Source: [Scytonema hofmanni] UTEX 2349
GTDB taxonomy: Bacteria > Cyanobacteriota > Cyanobacteriia > Cyanobacteriales > Nostocaceae
Direction: 5' to 3'
Assembly: GCF_000582685.1 (NCBI RefSeq)
Contig: NZ_KK073768.1
Span: 318,993 to 382,992 of the forward strand
Length of the DNA: 64,000 nucleotides
Shown: one piece after another, positions 50,149 through 58,314 of the stretch
Numbering within the stretch: position 1 is the stretch's first letter
How the letters are laid out: every line of letters starts with the position of its first letter
Notes under the pieces: model-generated
The model's database searches: none
The model's input: only the letters and a program-made list of their open reading frames with translations
Told to the model about the DNA's origin: nothing
Translations under genes and position numbers: made by a program

Positions 50149-50673
50149 GTGTCAAATAGCGAACAGTACAAGCGTCAAATAATGAACGACTTGGCTCAAG
50201 GGAATGTAGAATCATTGGATGACGCTCCAGTTGATCCATCAAAGCAATATCAAAGCTTCGACGATTTTGCCCAACGGACAACTACAGACGAACGTCGTCA
50301 GATGTTTGGTAAATCTTTGCATCCCGATCGCATTCCAACCAGCCAAATGGAACCAGAATTGCAGAAAGCGATCGCACAAATCAAACCCAACGAACGCGAT
50401 GATGTAGCGCGATCGTTTTTCAAACACTTCAAGCAAAGAGGATTGGACGAGCGTCATCTAGAGCAACAGATTGGGCTTTCCACTCATAACGCAAATCACA
50501 TGAGCGCTGATGACGTCAGCAAACTCGCATCCTTCGCATATCACAACCATCCCGACATCTTCAAAGAAGTCCTAGCCGAGCAACCAGGTATTCTCAAGTT
50601 TCTCAGCAACCCCGTCGTCGCAGCCGTTTTGGGAATCGCGGCAGCTAAATGGTTGGGTAGTCATCATAAATAA
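50149..50673 (+). CDS. Conserved soluble protein with C-terminal hydrophobic segment
   Basis: A 174-residue protein; GTG start preceded by GGAGGAGAATAAA. It is hydrophilic and helical for most of its length (SFDDFAQRTTTDERRQMFGKSLHP, IKPNERDDVARSFFKHFKQRGLDERHLEQQIGL) and ends with a hydrophobic helix FLSNPVVAAVLGIAAAKWLG followed by SHHK, which may insert in or lie on a membrane. No motif recognised. Such proteins are widespread in cyanobacteria without known role. Position next to CsbD and the lipoprotein gives no functional clue. Confidence 0.75.
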   Translation: MSNSEQYKRQIMNDLAQGNVESLDDAPVDPSKQYQSFDDFAQRTTTDERRQMFGKSLHPDRIPTSQMEPELQKAIAQIKPNERDDVARSFFKHFKQRGLDERHLEQQIGLSTHNANHMSADDVSKLASFAYHNHPDIFKEVLAEQPGILKFLSNPVVAAVLGIAAAKWLGSHHK

Positions 50674-50854
50674 CAGCTGAGTCTTTAGTTGTGTGTGGGT
50701 TCTGATTATCTAAGGTGGGGTATAATATCCCACCTTTATTTTTTCGTAGTAAGCACTTCAGTGCTTAACCCTCTTTTATTACTCTCACCAGATGAAATTC
50801 TAAACCCTCTTTTCAGATTAGCCTGCGTAGGCAGACTTTGTTTATGTAGGGCTT
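50674..50854. repeat. Degenerate copy of the 99-bp dispersed repeat
   Basis: From about 50767 to 50852 the sequence follows the repeat at 1022-1222 in degenerate form (CTCACCAGATGAAATTCTAA, AGCCTGCGTAGGCAGACTTT, TGTAGGGCTTCT). A GGTGGGgTATAATaTCCCACC hairpin at 50715-50735 followed by T-rich sequence may be a terminator for the preceding gene. Confidence 0.6.
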
Positions 50855-51166
50855 CTAAACATGTTTCTCGTGTTCTATTGGAGTCAGAATAATCTCTACC
50901 CGTTTATTGAGGGCTTGAGCAATTTTTTGGAGCATTGAAAGAGAGTGTCCTTGATAATCAGCATCTTCAAGTCGTGCAATCACAGGTTGCTTTGTACCGA
51001 TTAACGCAGCAAGTTCGTTCTGTGTTAGTCCTGCTTTTATTCTTGCTTCATAAATAAGCTGTGCTACTTCTGCATTAATCGAAGCTGCTGCGATCATTTC
51101 CTGAAGCTGAGAATCGTTACCATTCATTTTATTGATGATTTTAATGGCATCGTTAGTTTTCGCCAT
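50855..51166 (-). CDS. HigA-like helix-turn-helix antitoxin
   Basis: A 103-residue XRE-type protein. The helix-turn-helix is ARIKAGLTQNELAALIGTKQPVIARLEDADYQGHSLSMLQKIAQAL, typical of HigA antitoxins paired with RelE/HigB toxins. It overlaps the upstream toxin gene by 14 bp. Expected role: binding the toxin and repressing the operon promoter upstream of 51551. Confidence 0.92.
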   Translation of the reverse strand: MAKTNDAIKIINKMNGNDSQLQEMIAAASINAEVAQLIYEARIKAGLTQNELAALIGTKQPVIARLEDADYQGHSLSMLQKIAQALNKRVEIILTPIEHEKHV

Positions 51167-51551
51167 CCTCTTCCTCCTCTACATAGATATGAGTTTCTGG
51201 GTTCTCTACAAACAAACGCTTTCGCTCTATTGCCCGTTCAATATCAATATCTGGTACTGCGGCTTCTTCTTTCGTAATGGCATGGGCAAGGATTGCTATA
51301 TTTCGTCCATGAAAGAAATATAAAATGCGGTATTGTACGCGAACATGCTTTGCTCGAAGCTCATAAATATCATCGCGTAGGTAGTCTGCGGCAGGTCGGC
51401 GGAGTTCGTACCCATTGTCCGCAAGCTGTTTAATACGAGCAACACAGTTGGCATATCCTTTCCGGTCTTGTTTCAAAAGTTGCTTCAGCCATTCAAGGAC
51501 GGGAATTTCTCCATCCTCATCTTGATAGAAAACAACGTGTGTTTCAGGCAC
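51153..51551 (-). CDS. HigB/Gp49-like toxin
   Basis: A 132-residue RelE-superfamily toxin of the Gp49/HigB type. Motifs: VLEWLKQLLKQDRKGYANCVARIKQLADNG, RRPAADYLRDDIYELRAKHVRVQYRILYFFHGRNIAILAHAITKEEAAVP. Toxin-first gene order is the HigBA arrangement. Such toxins cleave mRNA at the ribosome. It has an acidic C-terminal tail (VEEEEDGEN) beyond the usual family end. Confidence 0.92.
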   Translation of the reverse strand: MPETHVVFYQDEDGEIPVLEWLKQLLKQDRKGYANCVARIKQLADNGYELRRPAADYLRDDIYELRAKHVRVQYRILYFFHGRNIAILAHAITKEEAAVPDIDIERAIERKRLFVENPETHIYVEEEEDGEN

Positions 51552-52110
51552 TACACTTTAGAAGCTATAACAATATTGTTATACTACGTTAACGGAGCGG
51601 TTAACAAGGGAACTTTGCCGAAAACCTGGAATTAAAAATTATTATCATTCTATTTATGGCTAATTTTATTTTTTGGAAGTCCCATTAGTAAGTAATTACC
51701 TACAATCTCAAGAGTATTCACATAAATTTTATACAACAAACTACTAGATTTAGCCTGCAACCCTTCTAAAATCTAACTTTTGGTAGGTGAAAATATCTAA
51801 AAGTAACAATCACTAGTTTAAAGATTCCATCAAGACAAGCCTTTACTAATTGATTTATTTTACCTAACCAGCAAGACTGATTACTGTGCAGTTCGAGAGT
51901 AAATACTGAAGACATCGCCAGCAACTCGAAGTCAAAGCCAGATTAAAGACTTAAGTCATATCTGCGCTTTATTGTGACAAGCAGCACTCAGTTATCCCAG
52001 CGTAAATGCGTCTTGTGGTGGTTTGTGCGTGCAACTTTGAGATAAAAAGCGAATCTCACTACCAGGTAAATCTACCATCAACCTTTACCTAATTTACCGG
52101 AGTGAATTCA
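51552..52110. other. Intergenic region upstream of the PEP-CTERM gene
   Basis: No gene or repeat recognised in 559 bp. The HigBA promoter must be at the left end. The right end has GGAG at 52099-52102, the ribosome binding site of the PEP-CTERM gene. Long 5' leader possible. Confidence 0.45.
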
Positions 52111-52875
52111 ATGACAAAATTTCAAGTTAGAAAGAAATTACTGAAGGCTTCTACAGGGAAAACATTAACTGGGTTTTCTCTGAGAAAGAAGTTGCTTAAG
52201 GCTGGCTTCGTAGCAACATTTACTGCTGTGGGAGCAGCAGCGTTTAGTACAGGACAAGCGCAAGCAGCTGTAGTCGTTCTTGACTTTGAAGGAGTTGGAA
52301 ACAATAATCCTGTAGGGAACTTCTACGATACAGCTCCCCACGACTTTGACATCACTTTCTCACCTAATGCATTGGGTCTTGTCGATGCCGATGCTGGCGG
52401 CACGGGCAATTTTGGCGGTGAACCCAGTCCAAGTACGACTCTATACTTCCTAGATGGACCTGCTGCAACGTTGAACGCCGCGAACGGATTCACTGATGGA
52501 TTTTCATTCTTCTATTCAGCGATTAATAGTCCAGGATTTATCAATGTATATGATGGTCTCAACGCAAGCGGGAACATACTCGCAACTTTAAATTTACCAA
52601 CAACCCCCTTTAACGGTGCTCCTGACCCAACTGGACCATTTAGCCCATTTGTCCCGATTGGTGTATCGTTTTCAGGTCTTGCTAAATCCGTGGATTTCGG
52701 CGGAACTGTTAACCAGATTGGCTTTGACAATATAACCATAGGTTCCGCCAGACCTGGTGGTTCCGAACCCGTTCCCGAACCTTTTACTATCTTAGGTTCA
52801 TTAACTGCCGGTGGTATTGGTGTAGCATTACGTCGCAAGCGTCAGCAGCAAGAAAAAGAAGCTGCCAAAGTCTAA
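52111..52875 (+). CDS. PEP-CTERM sorting-signal protein
   Basis: A 254-residue exported protein. The N terminus has a signal peptide (KKLLKAGFVATFTAVGAAAFSTGQAQA, cleavage near residue 52), preceded by a duplicated FQVRKKLLKASTGKTLTGFSLRKKLLKAG segment. The mature domain (VVVLDFEGVGNNNPVGNFY..., PSTTLYFLDGPAATLNAANGFTDGFSFFYSA) is a beta-sandwich-like module found in PEP-CTERM proteins. The C terminus shows the full sorting signal: PVPEP at 220-224, hydrophobic FTILGSLTAGGIGVAL and basic RRKRQQQ. The exosortase gene follows 144 bp downstream, so this is the likely dedicated substrate. Confidence 0.92.
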   Translation: MTKFQVRKKLLKASTGKTLTGFSLRKKLLKAGFVATFTAVGAAAFSTGQAQAAVVVLDFEGVGNNNPVGNFYDTAPHDFDITFSPNALGLVDADAGGTGNFGGEPSPSTTLYFLDGPAATLNAANGFTDGFSFFYSAINSPGFINVYDGLNASGNILATLNLPTTPFNGAPDPTGPFSPFVPIGVSFSGLAKSVDFGGTVNQIGFDNITIGSARPGGSEPVPEPFTILGSLTAGGIGVALRRKRQQQEKEAAKV

Positions 52876-52885
52876 CCTAAGCAGC

Positions 52886-52982
52886 TAGGCGGAATTAAAC
52901 ATTACTTAAAAAAGCAAATCGGTAATTAGTAATTGCCATTACCCATTACCAGACGCCCTATAGTTATGTTTTGTTCCGCCTA
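52886..52982. repeat. Small inverted-repeat element
   Basis: TAGGCGGAA (52886-52894) and TTCCGCCTA (52974-52982) bracket an interior containing GGTAATTAGTAATTGCCATTACC-like palindromic sequence. It sits between the PEP-CTERM and exosortase genes. Confidence 0.6.
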
Positions 52983-53019
52983 CCTATCAAATATTTGCTG
53001 AAACTGCCGCCACATTGAA

Positions 53020-53886
53020 ATGAAATCCATCCACTTGACACCAGTCAGTCGTTTAAAAAATGCCCAATTCTGGCTACTAGCGATCGCAGCCGGTTTAATT
53101 GCGATTCACATAACCCTAATTTGGAAATCGGACAATCCTAGCCTATTAGGAACCAGTCTTTTATTTTGGATTGCTATCTCTTCTCTCGTTTGGGAAAAAC
53201 GCGACAGCTTAAATCTAGAAAGCGGAGTTTTCTCCAGCTTTTTAGGTCTGTCAATCATTGGAATCTTACTTCTCAAAAGTGCATCTCTAACAAGTTTTGG
53301 TGGCTTTTTATTTCTCTTTCCTTTGATTGTTGCCGTCGGTATTGCCTTGCTAGCTTCTGGCTTTCCGGGATTAAAACAATACAAAGGAGAATTGCTAACA
53401 CTGTCTTTTCTTGCCGCACCCAAACTATTACCATCATTCCTGATTAGTAAGGTTACTTTACTCACGGCAAAACTTTCTGCTATTATCCTTTGGTATACAG
53501 GTTTTGAAGTTATTCGCTCTGGAGTAAACATTTATCTACCAACAGGAAGTATAGAAGTAGCTAGTGGCTGTTCTGGGATAGAAATTATATTTCAACAATT
53601 GGGTTTAGCAATAATTTTTCTTTTAATGTTTCCTTTAAATCGGCAGCAAAAAATACTTGCACCCATAGTAGCCGCAACTTTGGGATTTGTCGTCAATGGT
53701 GTCCGCGTTGCTCTCATGGGTGTCATAGTCGCAAAAGGCAATCAGGAAGCATTTGAATATTGGCATCATGGAGATGGTTCTTTAATTTTTTCGATGATTG
53801 CCGTCATACTATTTGGTTTATTTTGCTGGTTTTTACTAAATATCAATGAAACAAAAAATAAACAGCACAAGTCCTCAATAAGGTGA
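53020..53886 (+). CDS. crtA: Cyanoexosortase A
   Basis: A 288-residue membrane protease/transpeptidase with about eight hydrophobic segments. The exosortase catalytic triad is intact: Cys184 in ASGCSGIE, Arg229 in NGVRVALMG, and His in YWHHGDGSLIFS (249/250). Family role: cleaving the PEP-CTERM signal at the periplasmic side of the membrane and transferring the protein, by analogy with sortases. It overlaps the next gene (ATG within the stop region, 53883-53886), as in cyanoexosortase A cassettes. Confidence 0.95.
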   Translation: MKSIHLTPVSRLKNAQFWLLAIAAGLIAIHITLIWKSDNPSLLGTSLLFWIAISSLVWEKRDSLNLESGVFSSFLGLSIIGILLLKSASLTSFGGFLFLFPLIVAVGIALLASGFPGLKQYKGELLTLSFLAAPKLLPSFLISKVTLLTAKLSAIILWYTGFEVIRSGVNIYLPTGSIEVASGCSGIEIIFQQLGLAIIFLLMFPLNRQQKILAPIVAATLGFVVNGVRVALMGVIVAKGNQEAFEYWHHGDGSLIFSMIAVILFGLFCWFLLNINETKNKQHKSSIR

Positions 53887-54539
53887 TGATTATTTGGAAA
53901 CAATTTCGCCTTCCACTTTTGGCTCTCACCTTTAGTAGTGTCTTTTTGGTTTTGGGAAAAGTTATTGTGCAACCCAACACCGAAAAATACACCCTTACCC
54001 CCTTGATTTTCCCCGAAACAGTACCTTTATCAGAATGGCAGTTAAATACAAAATATTCCCAGCCAACATCAACTAAAGAAGATTCTAATTTCATTGCCCA
54101 AAAGCATTATCAATATATTCAAAAAAATGTGAATCTAGATATAGAAATGCGCTATGTGACAATTTTTGATGTTAACCAACTCATTAGGAAATACACTTCG
54201 ATTTCATCTTCTCCTGAGGTGCGTCAGCGAGAGAAAGTAGGTTATTACGGGCTTGGGGTTGACAAAGGACGAGCATATTTAAGTGCCTGTATTAATCCTC
54301 AAGGAAGCACTACATTCACCTCTCAACAGTTTAACCAAAATCGCTCTTTATACGATCGCCCCCAACAGCGTCTATTACCTTGGTTACTGGGCAAAAAGCC
54401 AATCGAAGATAAACGTTGTTTATGGGCACATTTGTCCATTTCTGTCAATAATTCTACCCCAGAAGCTGCTTACAAAAAACTGGAAAACGTCTGGTTTTCT
54501 TGGCATCAGTGGTGGCAGCCCCGCTTTCCAAAACTTTAA
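53883..54539 (+). CDS. Cyanoexosortase A system-associated protein
   Basis: A 218-residue protein with a single N-terminal membrane anchor (LPLLALTFSSVFLVLGKVIV) and a periplasmic domain (PLSEWQLNTKYSQPTS, YVTIFDVNQLIRKYT, GRAYLSACINPQGSTTFTSQQF, WFSWHQWWQPRFPKL). It occurs in the same position, overlapping the exosortase gene by 4 bp, in cyanobacterial cassettes. It plays the EpsI-like partner role of exosortase systems, whose biochemical function is unknown. Confidence 0.9.
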   Translation: MMIIWKQFRLPLLALTFSSVFLVLGKVIVQPNTEKYTLTPLIFPETVPLSEWQLNTKYSQPTSTKEDSNFIAQKHYQYIQKNVNLDIEMRYVTIFDVNQLIRKYTSISSSPEVRQREKVGYYGLGVDKGRAYLSACINPQGSTTFTSQQFNQNRSLYDRPQQRLLPWLLGKKPIEDKRCLWAHLSISVNNSTPEAAYKKLENVWFSWHQWWQPRFPKL

Positions 54540-54629
54540 AGTTGTTAGGGGATAGTTGATAGTAGTCAAATAAAATCAACCAACAACTAACAACCAACAA
54601 ATAACAACTAACAACCAACAATTTACAAC
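54540..54629. repeat. CAACCAA short tandem repeats
   Basis: Degenerate CAACCAA/CAACTAA heptamers at 54575-54628, directly before the ATG of the HpsJ-like gene. There is no normal Shine-Dalgarno sequence there. Confidence 0.8.
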
Positions 54630-55349
54630 ATGACTAAATCAAATAGTGATAGATTTACTCCTTTGTTACAAGAGTTACAAGCGTTTGCTTTTAGCCAGCA
54701 AGGGTCGATGAATATTTTGCGATCGCTTGGCTACGGTCTGCTATTATTAGCATTTTTTGACATCGTTGAGATGTTTGTTCCACCCAACTTTATGAACCCC
54801 GCTTGGGAATTTCAAACTTTTGGAGCGCTGGTTGAACGAGTACCCGTGCCGTTAATCGGTTTAGTGCTGGTTTTTTTTGGAGAAATGAATTCGCGTTCCA
54901 AATGGGAATTTCCTATATTAAAGTTATTATCTTGGTTAACTTTGTTATTTGCATTATTATTTTTCTTACTAATTCCTTTAGGAGTTGGTAACACTCTCCG
55001 GCTCAATAATCAAAGTGCTGCTCAAATTAGCACTTTATCCAAGCAACAACTATCTCAAGCTGAACAGGTTGAAAAGCAATTAAACCAAGCCACACCGCAA
55101 CAAATTGATAATTTTCTCAAAAGCCAAGGACGCTCATTAGATGGCAAGAATCCTGAGGAATTAAAAACTCAAGTATTATCTAAAGTTTCTCAAGCGAAGC
55201 AACAAATTAAAACTCAAGCTGAAGTTACCCAGTCTTCGCGAGGTTTAAGTTTAATTAAGTCTTCTGTAAAATGGAATTTGGGGGCTTTAGTTGCTAGTGC
55301 TTTGTTTATTAGTATTTGGAAAGGTACTAGCTGGGCAAGAATAAATTAA
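54630..55349 (+). CDS. HpsJ-like protein, cyanoexosortase A-associated
   Basis: A 239-residue membrane protein with hydrophobic segments at about 28-48, 72-88, 98-122 and 215-232, and a helical Gln/Lys-rich domain (LSKQQLSQAEQVEKQLNQATPQQIDNFLKSQ...) between the third and fourth. HpsJ-type proteins are found in the hps locus for polysaccharide secretion and motility of filamentous cyanobacteria and beside cyanoexosortase A. Position after the exosortase and its partner supports this assignment. Confidence 0.88.
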   Translation: MTKSNSDRFTPLLQELQAFAFSQQGSMNILRSLGYGLLLLAFFDIVEMFVPPNFMNPAWEFQTFGALVERVPVPLIGLVLVFFGEMNSRSKWEFPILKLLSWLTLLFALLFFLLIPLGVGNTLRLNNQSAAQISTLSKQQLSQAEQVEKQLNQATPQQIDNFLKSQGRSLDGKNPEELKTQVLSKVSQAKQQIKTQAEVTQSSRGLSLIKSSVKWNLGALVASALFISIWKGTSWARIN

Positions 55350-55675
55350 TATTTAAAGTAGGCGTTTTCTCTTCTTGTCCAAAGTCCAAACTTAATTGAC
55401 CATTGAATAAAAGCGATCGCCTGTGTATAATCAAGCGATCGCAGTGGAGCATGTAAACCAGATGAACAATAGTACAAGAATACTATAAGATGCGATCGTT
55501 GTACAGTTTCCGCAACATCTTTTATTGAGACTGCGTACCATCAGAAATTTGTTGTAACCAACTTAACAAATCTTCCTCGCATAGCTTTCCTTGAGTTAGA
55601 TAGCTATTTTTAAGACAAGGCTTGTCAATATCAAACTTCACATCGATAATCTAAAGTGATATGAGGAGTGGGAAA
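55350..55675. other. Intergenic region with HIP1 sites and a possible small frame
   Basis: Two HIP1-type sites lie near 55415 and 55436. A minus-strand frame of 39 codons occupies 55522-55641 (listed separately). GAGGAG at 55663-55668 is the ribosome binding site of the following gene. Confidence 0.45.
55522..55641 (-). CDS. Possible small protein or gene remnant
   Basis: A 39-codon frame from a GTG start: VKFDIDKPCLKNSYLTQGKL, then CEEDLLSWLQQISDGTQSQ and stop. The composition looks protein-like (charged, one amphipathic helix, no simple repeats), but no ribosome binding site is seen and it is not in line with its neighbours. It may be a remnant of a longer gene. Confidence 0.25.
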   Translation of the reverse strand: MKFDIDKPCLKNSYLTQGKLCEEDLLSWLQQISDGTQSQ

Positions 55676-56161
55676 ATGAAGTATCTTCCGTGTTTAGTGT
55701 CAGTAGTTCTGGCTAGTTCATTTGTGAGTTCTGCCCAACCAGCACAAGCTCAAGTAGCTTATGGTAGCTATATCGGTGTCGGTCCAACTGTTGGTCTTTC
55801 AGACGGTGGTCAAATTGGTGGAGTTCTTGCTGTCCGCTACAAGCTTCTAGAAAGTCCAGTTTCCTTTCGTGCCCAAGCTTTAATTGGTCAAAGTACAGCC
55901 GTTGTGCCCACTGTTTCCTACGATGTGCCCTTAAATTGGCAAACTGACGCTTATTTGGGTGCTGGTTTGGTGCTAGCTGGTGGTGATACACCTTCACCGG
56001 TGGGCAATAAAATCAGCTTTGCTTTGCAACCAGGAGTTGATTACGTCGTCCCAAATAGCAACACGGTGATTTTTGGTAACGCAATCATTGCCTTTGATGC
56101 TTACCGCAATGGTGGTGGCACTGCTCTGTCATTACAAGGTGGTGTCGGTTTAAGATTTTAA
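55676..56161 (+). CDS. Small exported outer-membrane-barrel-like protein
   Basis: A 161-residue protein with signal peptide (MKYLPCLVSVVLASSFVSSAQPAQA). The mature part is made of short amphipathic strands separated by Gly/Asn/Asp turns (YGSYIGVGPTVGLSDGG, VLAVRYKLLESPVSFRAQALIGQ, WQTDAYLGAGLVLAGG, ISFALQPGVDYVV) and ends SLQGGVGLRF with C-terminal Phe, the classic outer-membrane protein end. Likely an 8-strand barrel. ATG 55676 is chosen because GAGGAG lies 7 bp upstream; the in-frame ATG at 55661 would overlap that site. Confidence 0.85.
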   Translation: MKYLPCLVSVVLASSFVSSAQPAQAQVAYGSYIGVGPTVGLSDGGQIGGVLAVRYKLLESPVSFRAQALIGQSTAVVPTVSYDVPLNWQTDAYLGAGLVLAGGDTPSPVGNKISFALQPGVDYVVPNSNTVIFGNAIIAFDAYRNGGGTALSLQGGVGLRF

Positions 56162-56221
56162 TTAGTAAAAATACGTAAATAATTACATTCCCAAGTTTTT
56201 ATTAAACGTGGGATTTTTGCT

Positions 56222-57265
56222 TTACAGGAAGTTTGTTCTTGTGCTTTGCGACAGTGTGACGCTAATTTTTTTTTTAGAGTCAAAAAGGCGATCGCTAATT
56301 GAATTGACGAATCTTTTGAGAAACAAGAAACGACAGGCAATTTTTTCGGTTCGGCGAAAGCCACAAATATTTTGAGCGAATTTATAAATTGGTCTTGAAC
56401 TATTTGCCTTAAAATCAGGATAGATAGTTAAAGCTTGTTCTAATAATTGTAAATACTGTGAATAGTCAACAAATAAAGATTCTCGACTCAATTCAAAACA
56501 ACATCTAGCTAAAGCATAGCGATACTTCATTGAAAGTTTGTTCAACTGTAATAGTTTTTTTTCTGCCTTGTCTAATACTAAACAGTGGCTTTTTACCCAT
56601 AGACTTTTAGAAGAACTAGAAACTGTTACATTACCGTATCGTCTATAAACTGAATAGCAACCTGGTTGATATACAACTTTGGCATCATTCATTACCACTG
56701 AGATAAAAAAATCTCTATCTTGTGCAGCAAGAAAACTTTCATCCCATCCACCACTATTTATTACTGCGCTTCTTTTATAAAGTAAAGAAGCAACAGCTGT
56801 CCACCAATTTGCTAGTAATGACTCTAAGATATCTGCTTGTGCTTTAGGAACCTCTATTTTATCCAAAAAACTTGTTCCGTTAGGCAAATGGCGTTTATGC
56901 CTCCAATCACCATAAACAACATCTGCGCCGGTTTCCTCTAGAAAACGAACTTGCCTTTCTATTTTTTCCGGCAAAATATAGTCATCCGCATCTAAATACT
57001 GAATATACTCTCCTCTTGATAAAACAAAGCCTCTATTTCGGGCATGATTTCCTCCTTGATGAGGCAGACTTTCCCAGATAATTTTATTTCCATAACTTTT
57101 GATAATCTCTAAAGACTTATCAGTTGAGCCATCATCAATTACAATAATTTCGATGTTTGCATAAGTTTGTTGCAAGCAGCTATCAATTGCCTCTGCCAAC
57201 CATCTTTCAGCATTAAAGCAGGGTATGATTACTGAAACAAGTTTTTGCATCTGTATTTCCTTCAA
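56222..57265 (-). CDS. Family 2 glycosyltransferase
   Basis: A 347-residue GT-A fold enzyme. The N-terminal nucleotide-sugar domain is SVIIPCFNAERWLAEAIDSCLQQTYANIEIIVIDDGSTD, and the metal-binding DxD-type motif is YLDADDYILPEKIE. Further motifs: GADVVYGDW and GGWDESFLAAQDRDFFISV. The C-terminal 120 residues are helical and variable. Last gene of the minus-strand polysaccharide cluster. The sugar cannot be told from sequence. Confidence 0.93.
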   Translation of the reverse strand: MKEIQMQKLVSVIIPCFNAERWLAEAIDSCLQQTYANIEIIVIDDGSTDKSLEIIKSYGNKIIWESLPHQGGNHARNRGFVLSRGEYIQYLDADDYILPEKIERQVRFLEETGADVVYGDWRHKRHLPNGTSFLDKIEVPKAQADILESLLANWWTAVASLLYKRSAVINSGGWDESFLAAQDRDFFISVVMNDAKVVYQPGCYSVYRRYGNVTVSSSSKSLWVKSHCLVLDKAEKKLLQLNKLSMKYRYALARCCFELSRESLFVDYSQYLQLLEQALTIYPDFKANSSRPIYKFAQNICGFRRTEKIACRFLFLKRFVNSISDRLFDSKKKISVTLSQSTRTNFL

Positions 57266-57351
57266 TGTGATTAAAAAACTATTTTTGACAACAATTACAA
57301 TAATGAGATGCTATGTGTCAAATTACCCTGCTAAGTTGAATATTATGTCTT

Positions 57352-58242
57352 TTATTGGACTAACAACTTTTTTAAGAAACTTTGAGAAAATTGTGGAGCA
57401 AATTGAGTAAATGTGTGAAACGGAGCTATTTGCATTGCCCAGCATAAGCTGAAGAAAGCTGCACGACGTTGACCGAGTTCGTAGGATTTTAGAGCGTGTT
57501 CGTAGACAAAACTGGCGAACATCTTTGGATGCGCTTTAAAAATAGATTCATGCTTACGCACAAGGCGTTGAAAGCTTTCTTGACGCAGCGTTAAATCCCG
57601 TGATAGTCGCACTCCATCATGGGCAGTAAGTTGGTAAGTAGCAACAGGTAGACCGAGAATCGAGCAAACCGGATTAAGCCGCAAAAACAGTTCGGAGTGA
57701 ACGCGAGAGCGAAATTTCTCGTCCCAACCATTGATTTGGTGAAGCACTTCGCGCTCCACAACCAGCGTTTGTTTCGTATTGTACGAATAACCTGGTTCAA
57801 TTTCCTCTAAGGAGAAATGAGCGCCGCGTGGACGTACTGGGGGGGGTAGACGCGTTATGATGACTTGTCCTTGGGAATTGACCACCTCTACGCCAGAAAT
57901 TACTGCTATCGGTTCTGGTAAAGTGGCATTAGACAGAGCTTTTAGTGATGTAACTACCATATTGGGGAGAAGGCGATCGTCGTCATCAAGATATGTAACC
58001 CACCGACCACAAGCCGCATCAGTACCTACGTTGCGGGCTGCTGCGCCACCTTGAGGTTTTGATAGACGGATCAATCGCAGTCGGGGATGTTCGGGCAGGT
58101 TTAAGGGCTGCGTTGAAGCATCATCAACGACGATAACTTCTAAATCCTCTACAGTTTGTTCAAGGGCACTTTTTATAGCATGATTTACTAGATGAGGTCG
58201 GTTGTGAGTAGGAATGATGATGGTTAGTAAAGGGTTGCTCAT
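57352..58242 (-). CDS. Family 2 glycosyltransferase
   Basis: A 296-residue GT-A enzyme: LTIIIPTHNRPHLVNHAIKSALEQTVEDLEVIVVDDASTQ, GGAAARNVG, YLDDDDRLLPNM (DxD region), and NGWDEKFRSRVHSELFLRL in the acceptor-binding half. It follows the ABC exporter ATPase gene after 72 bp, so it is probably in the same transcription unit. Confidence 0.93.
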   Translation of the reverse strand: MSNPLLTIIIPTHNRPHLVNHAIKSALEQTVEDLEVIVVDDASTQPLNLPEHPRLRLIRLSKPQGGAAARNVGTDAACGRWVTYLDDDDRLLPNMVVTSLKALSNATLPEPIAVISGVEVVNSQGQVIITRLPPPVRPRGAHFSLEEIEPGYSYNTKQTLVVEREVLHQINGWDEKFRSRVHSELFLRLNPVCSILGLPVATYQLTAHDGVRLSRDLTLRQESFQRLVRKHESIFKAHPKMFASFVYEHALKSYELGQRRAAFFSLCWAMQIAPFHTFTQFAPQFSQSFLKKLLVQ

Positions 58243-58314
58243 TTTTAATACACCCGTTTGTTAAATTTTGAATTAACACAATTTGAGCTTTTATTATTTT
58301 ACTTTTGCAAACGA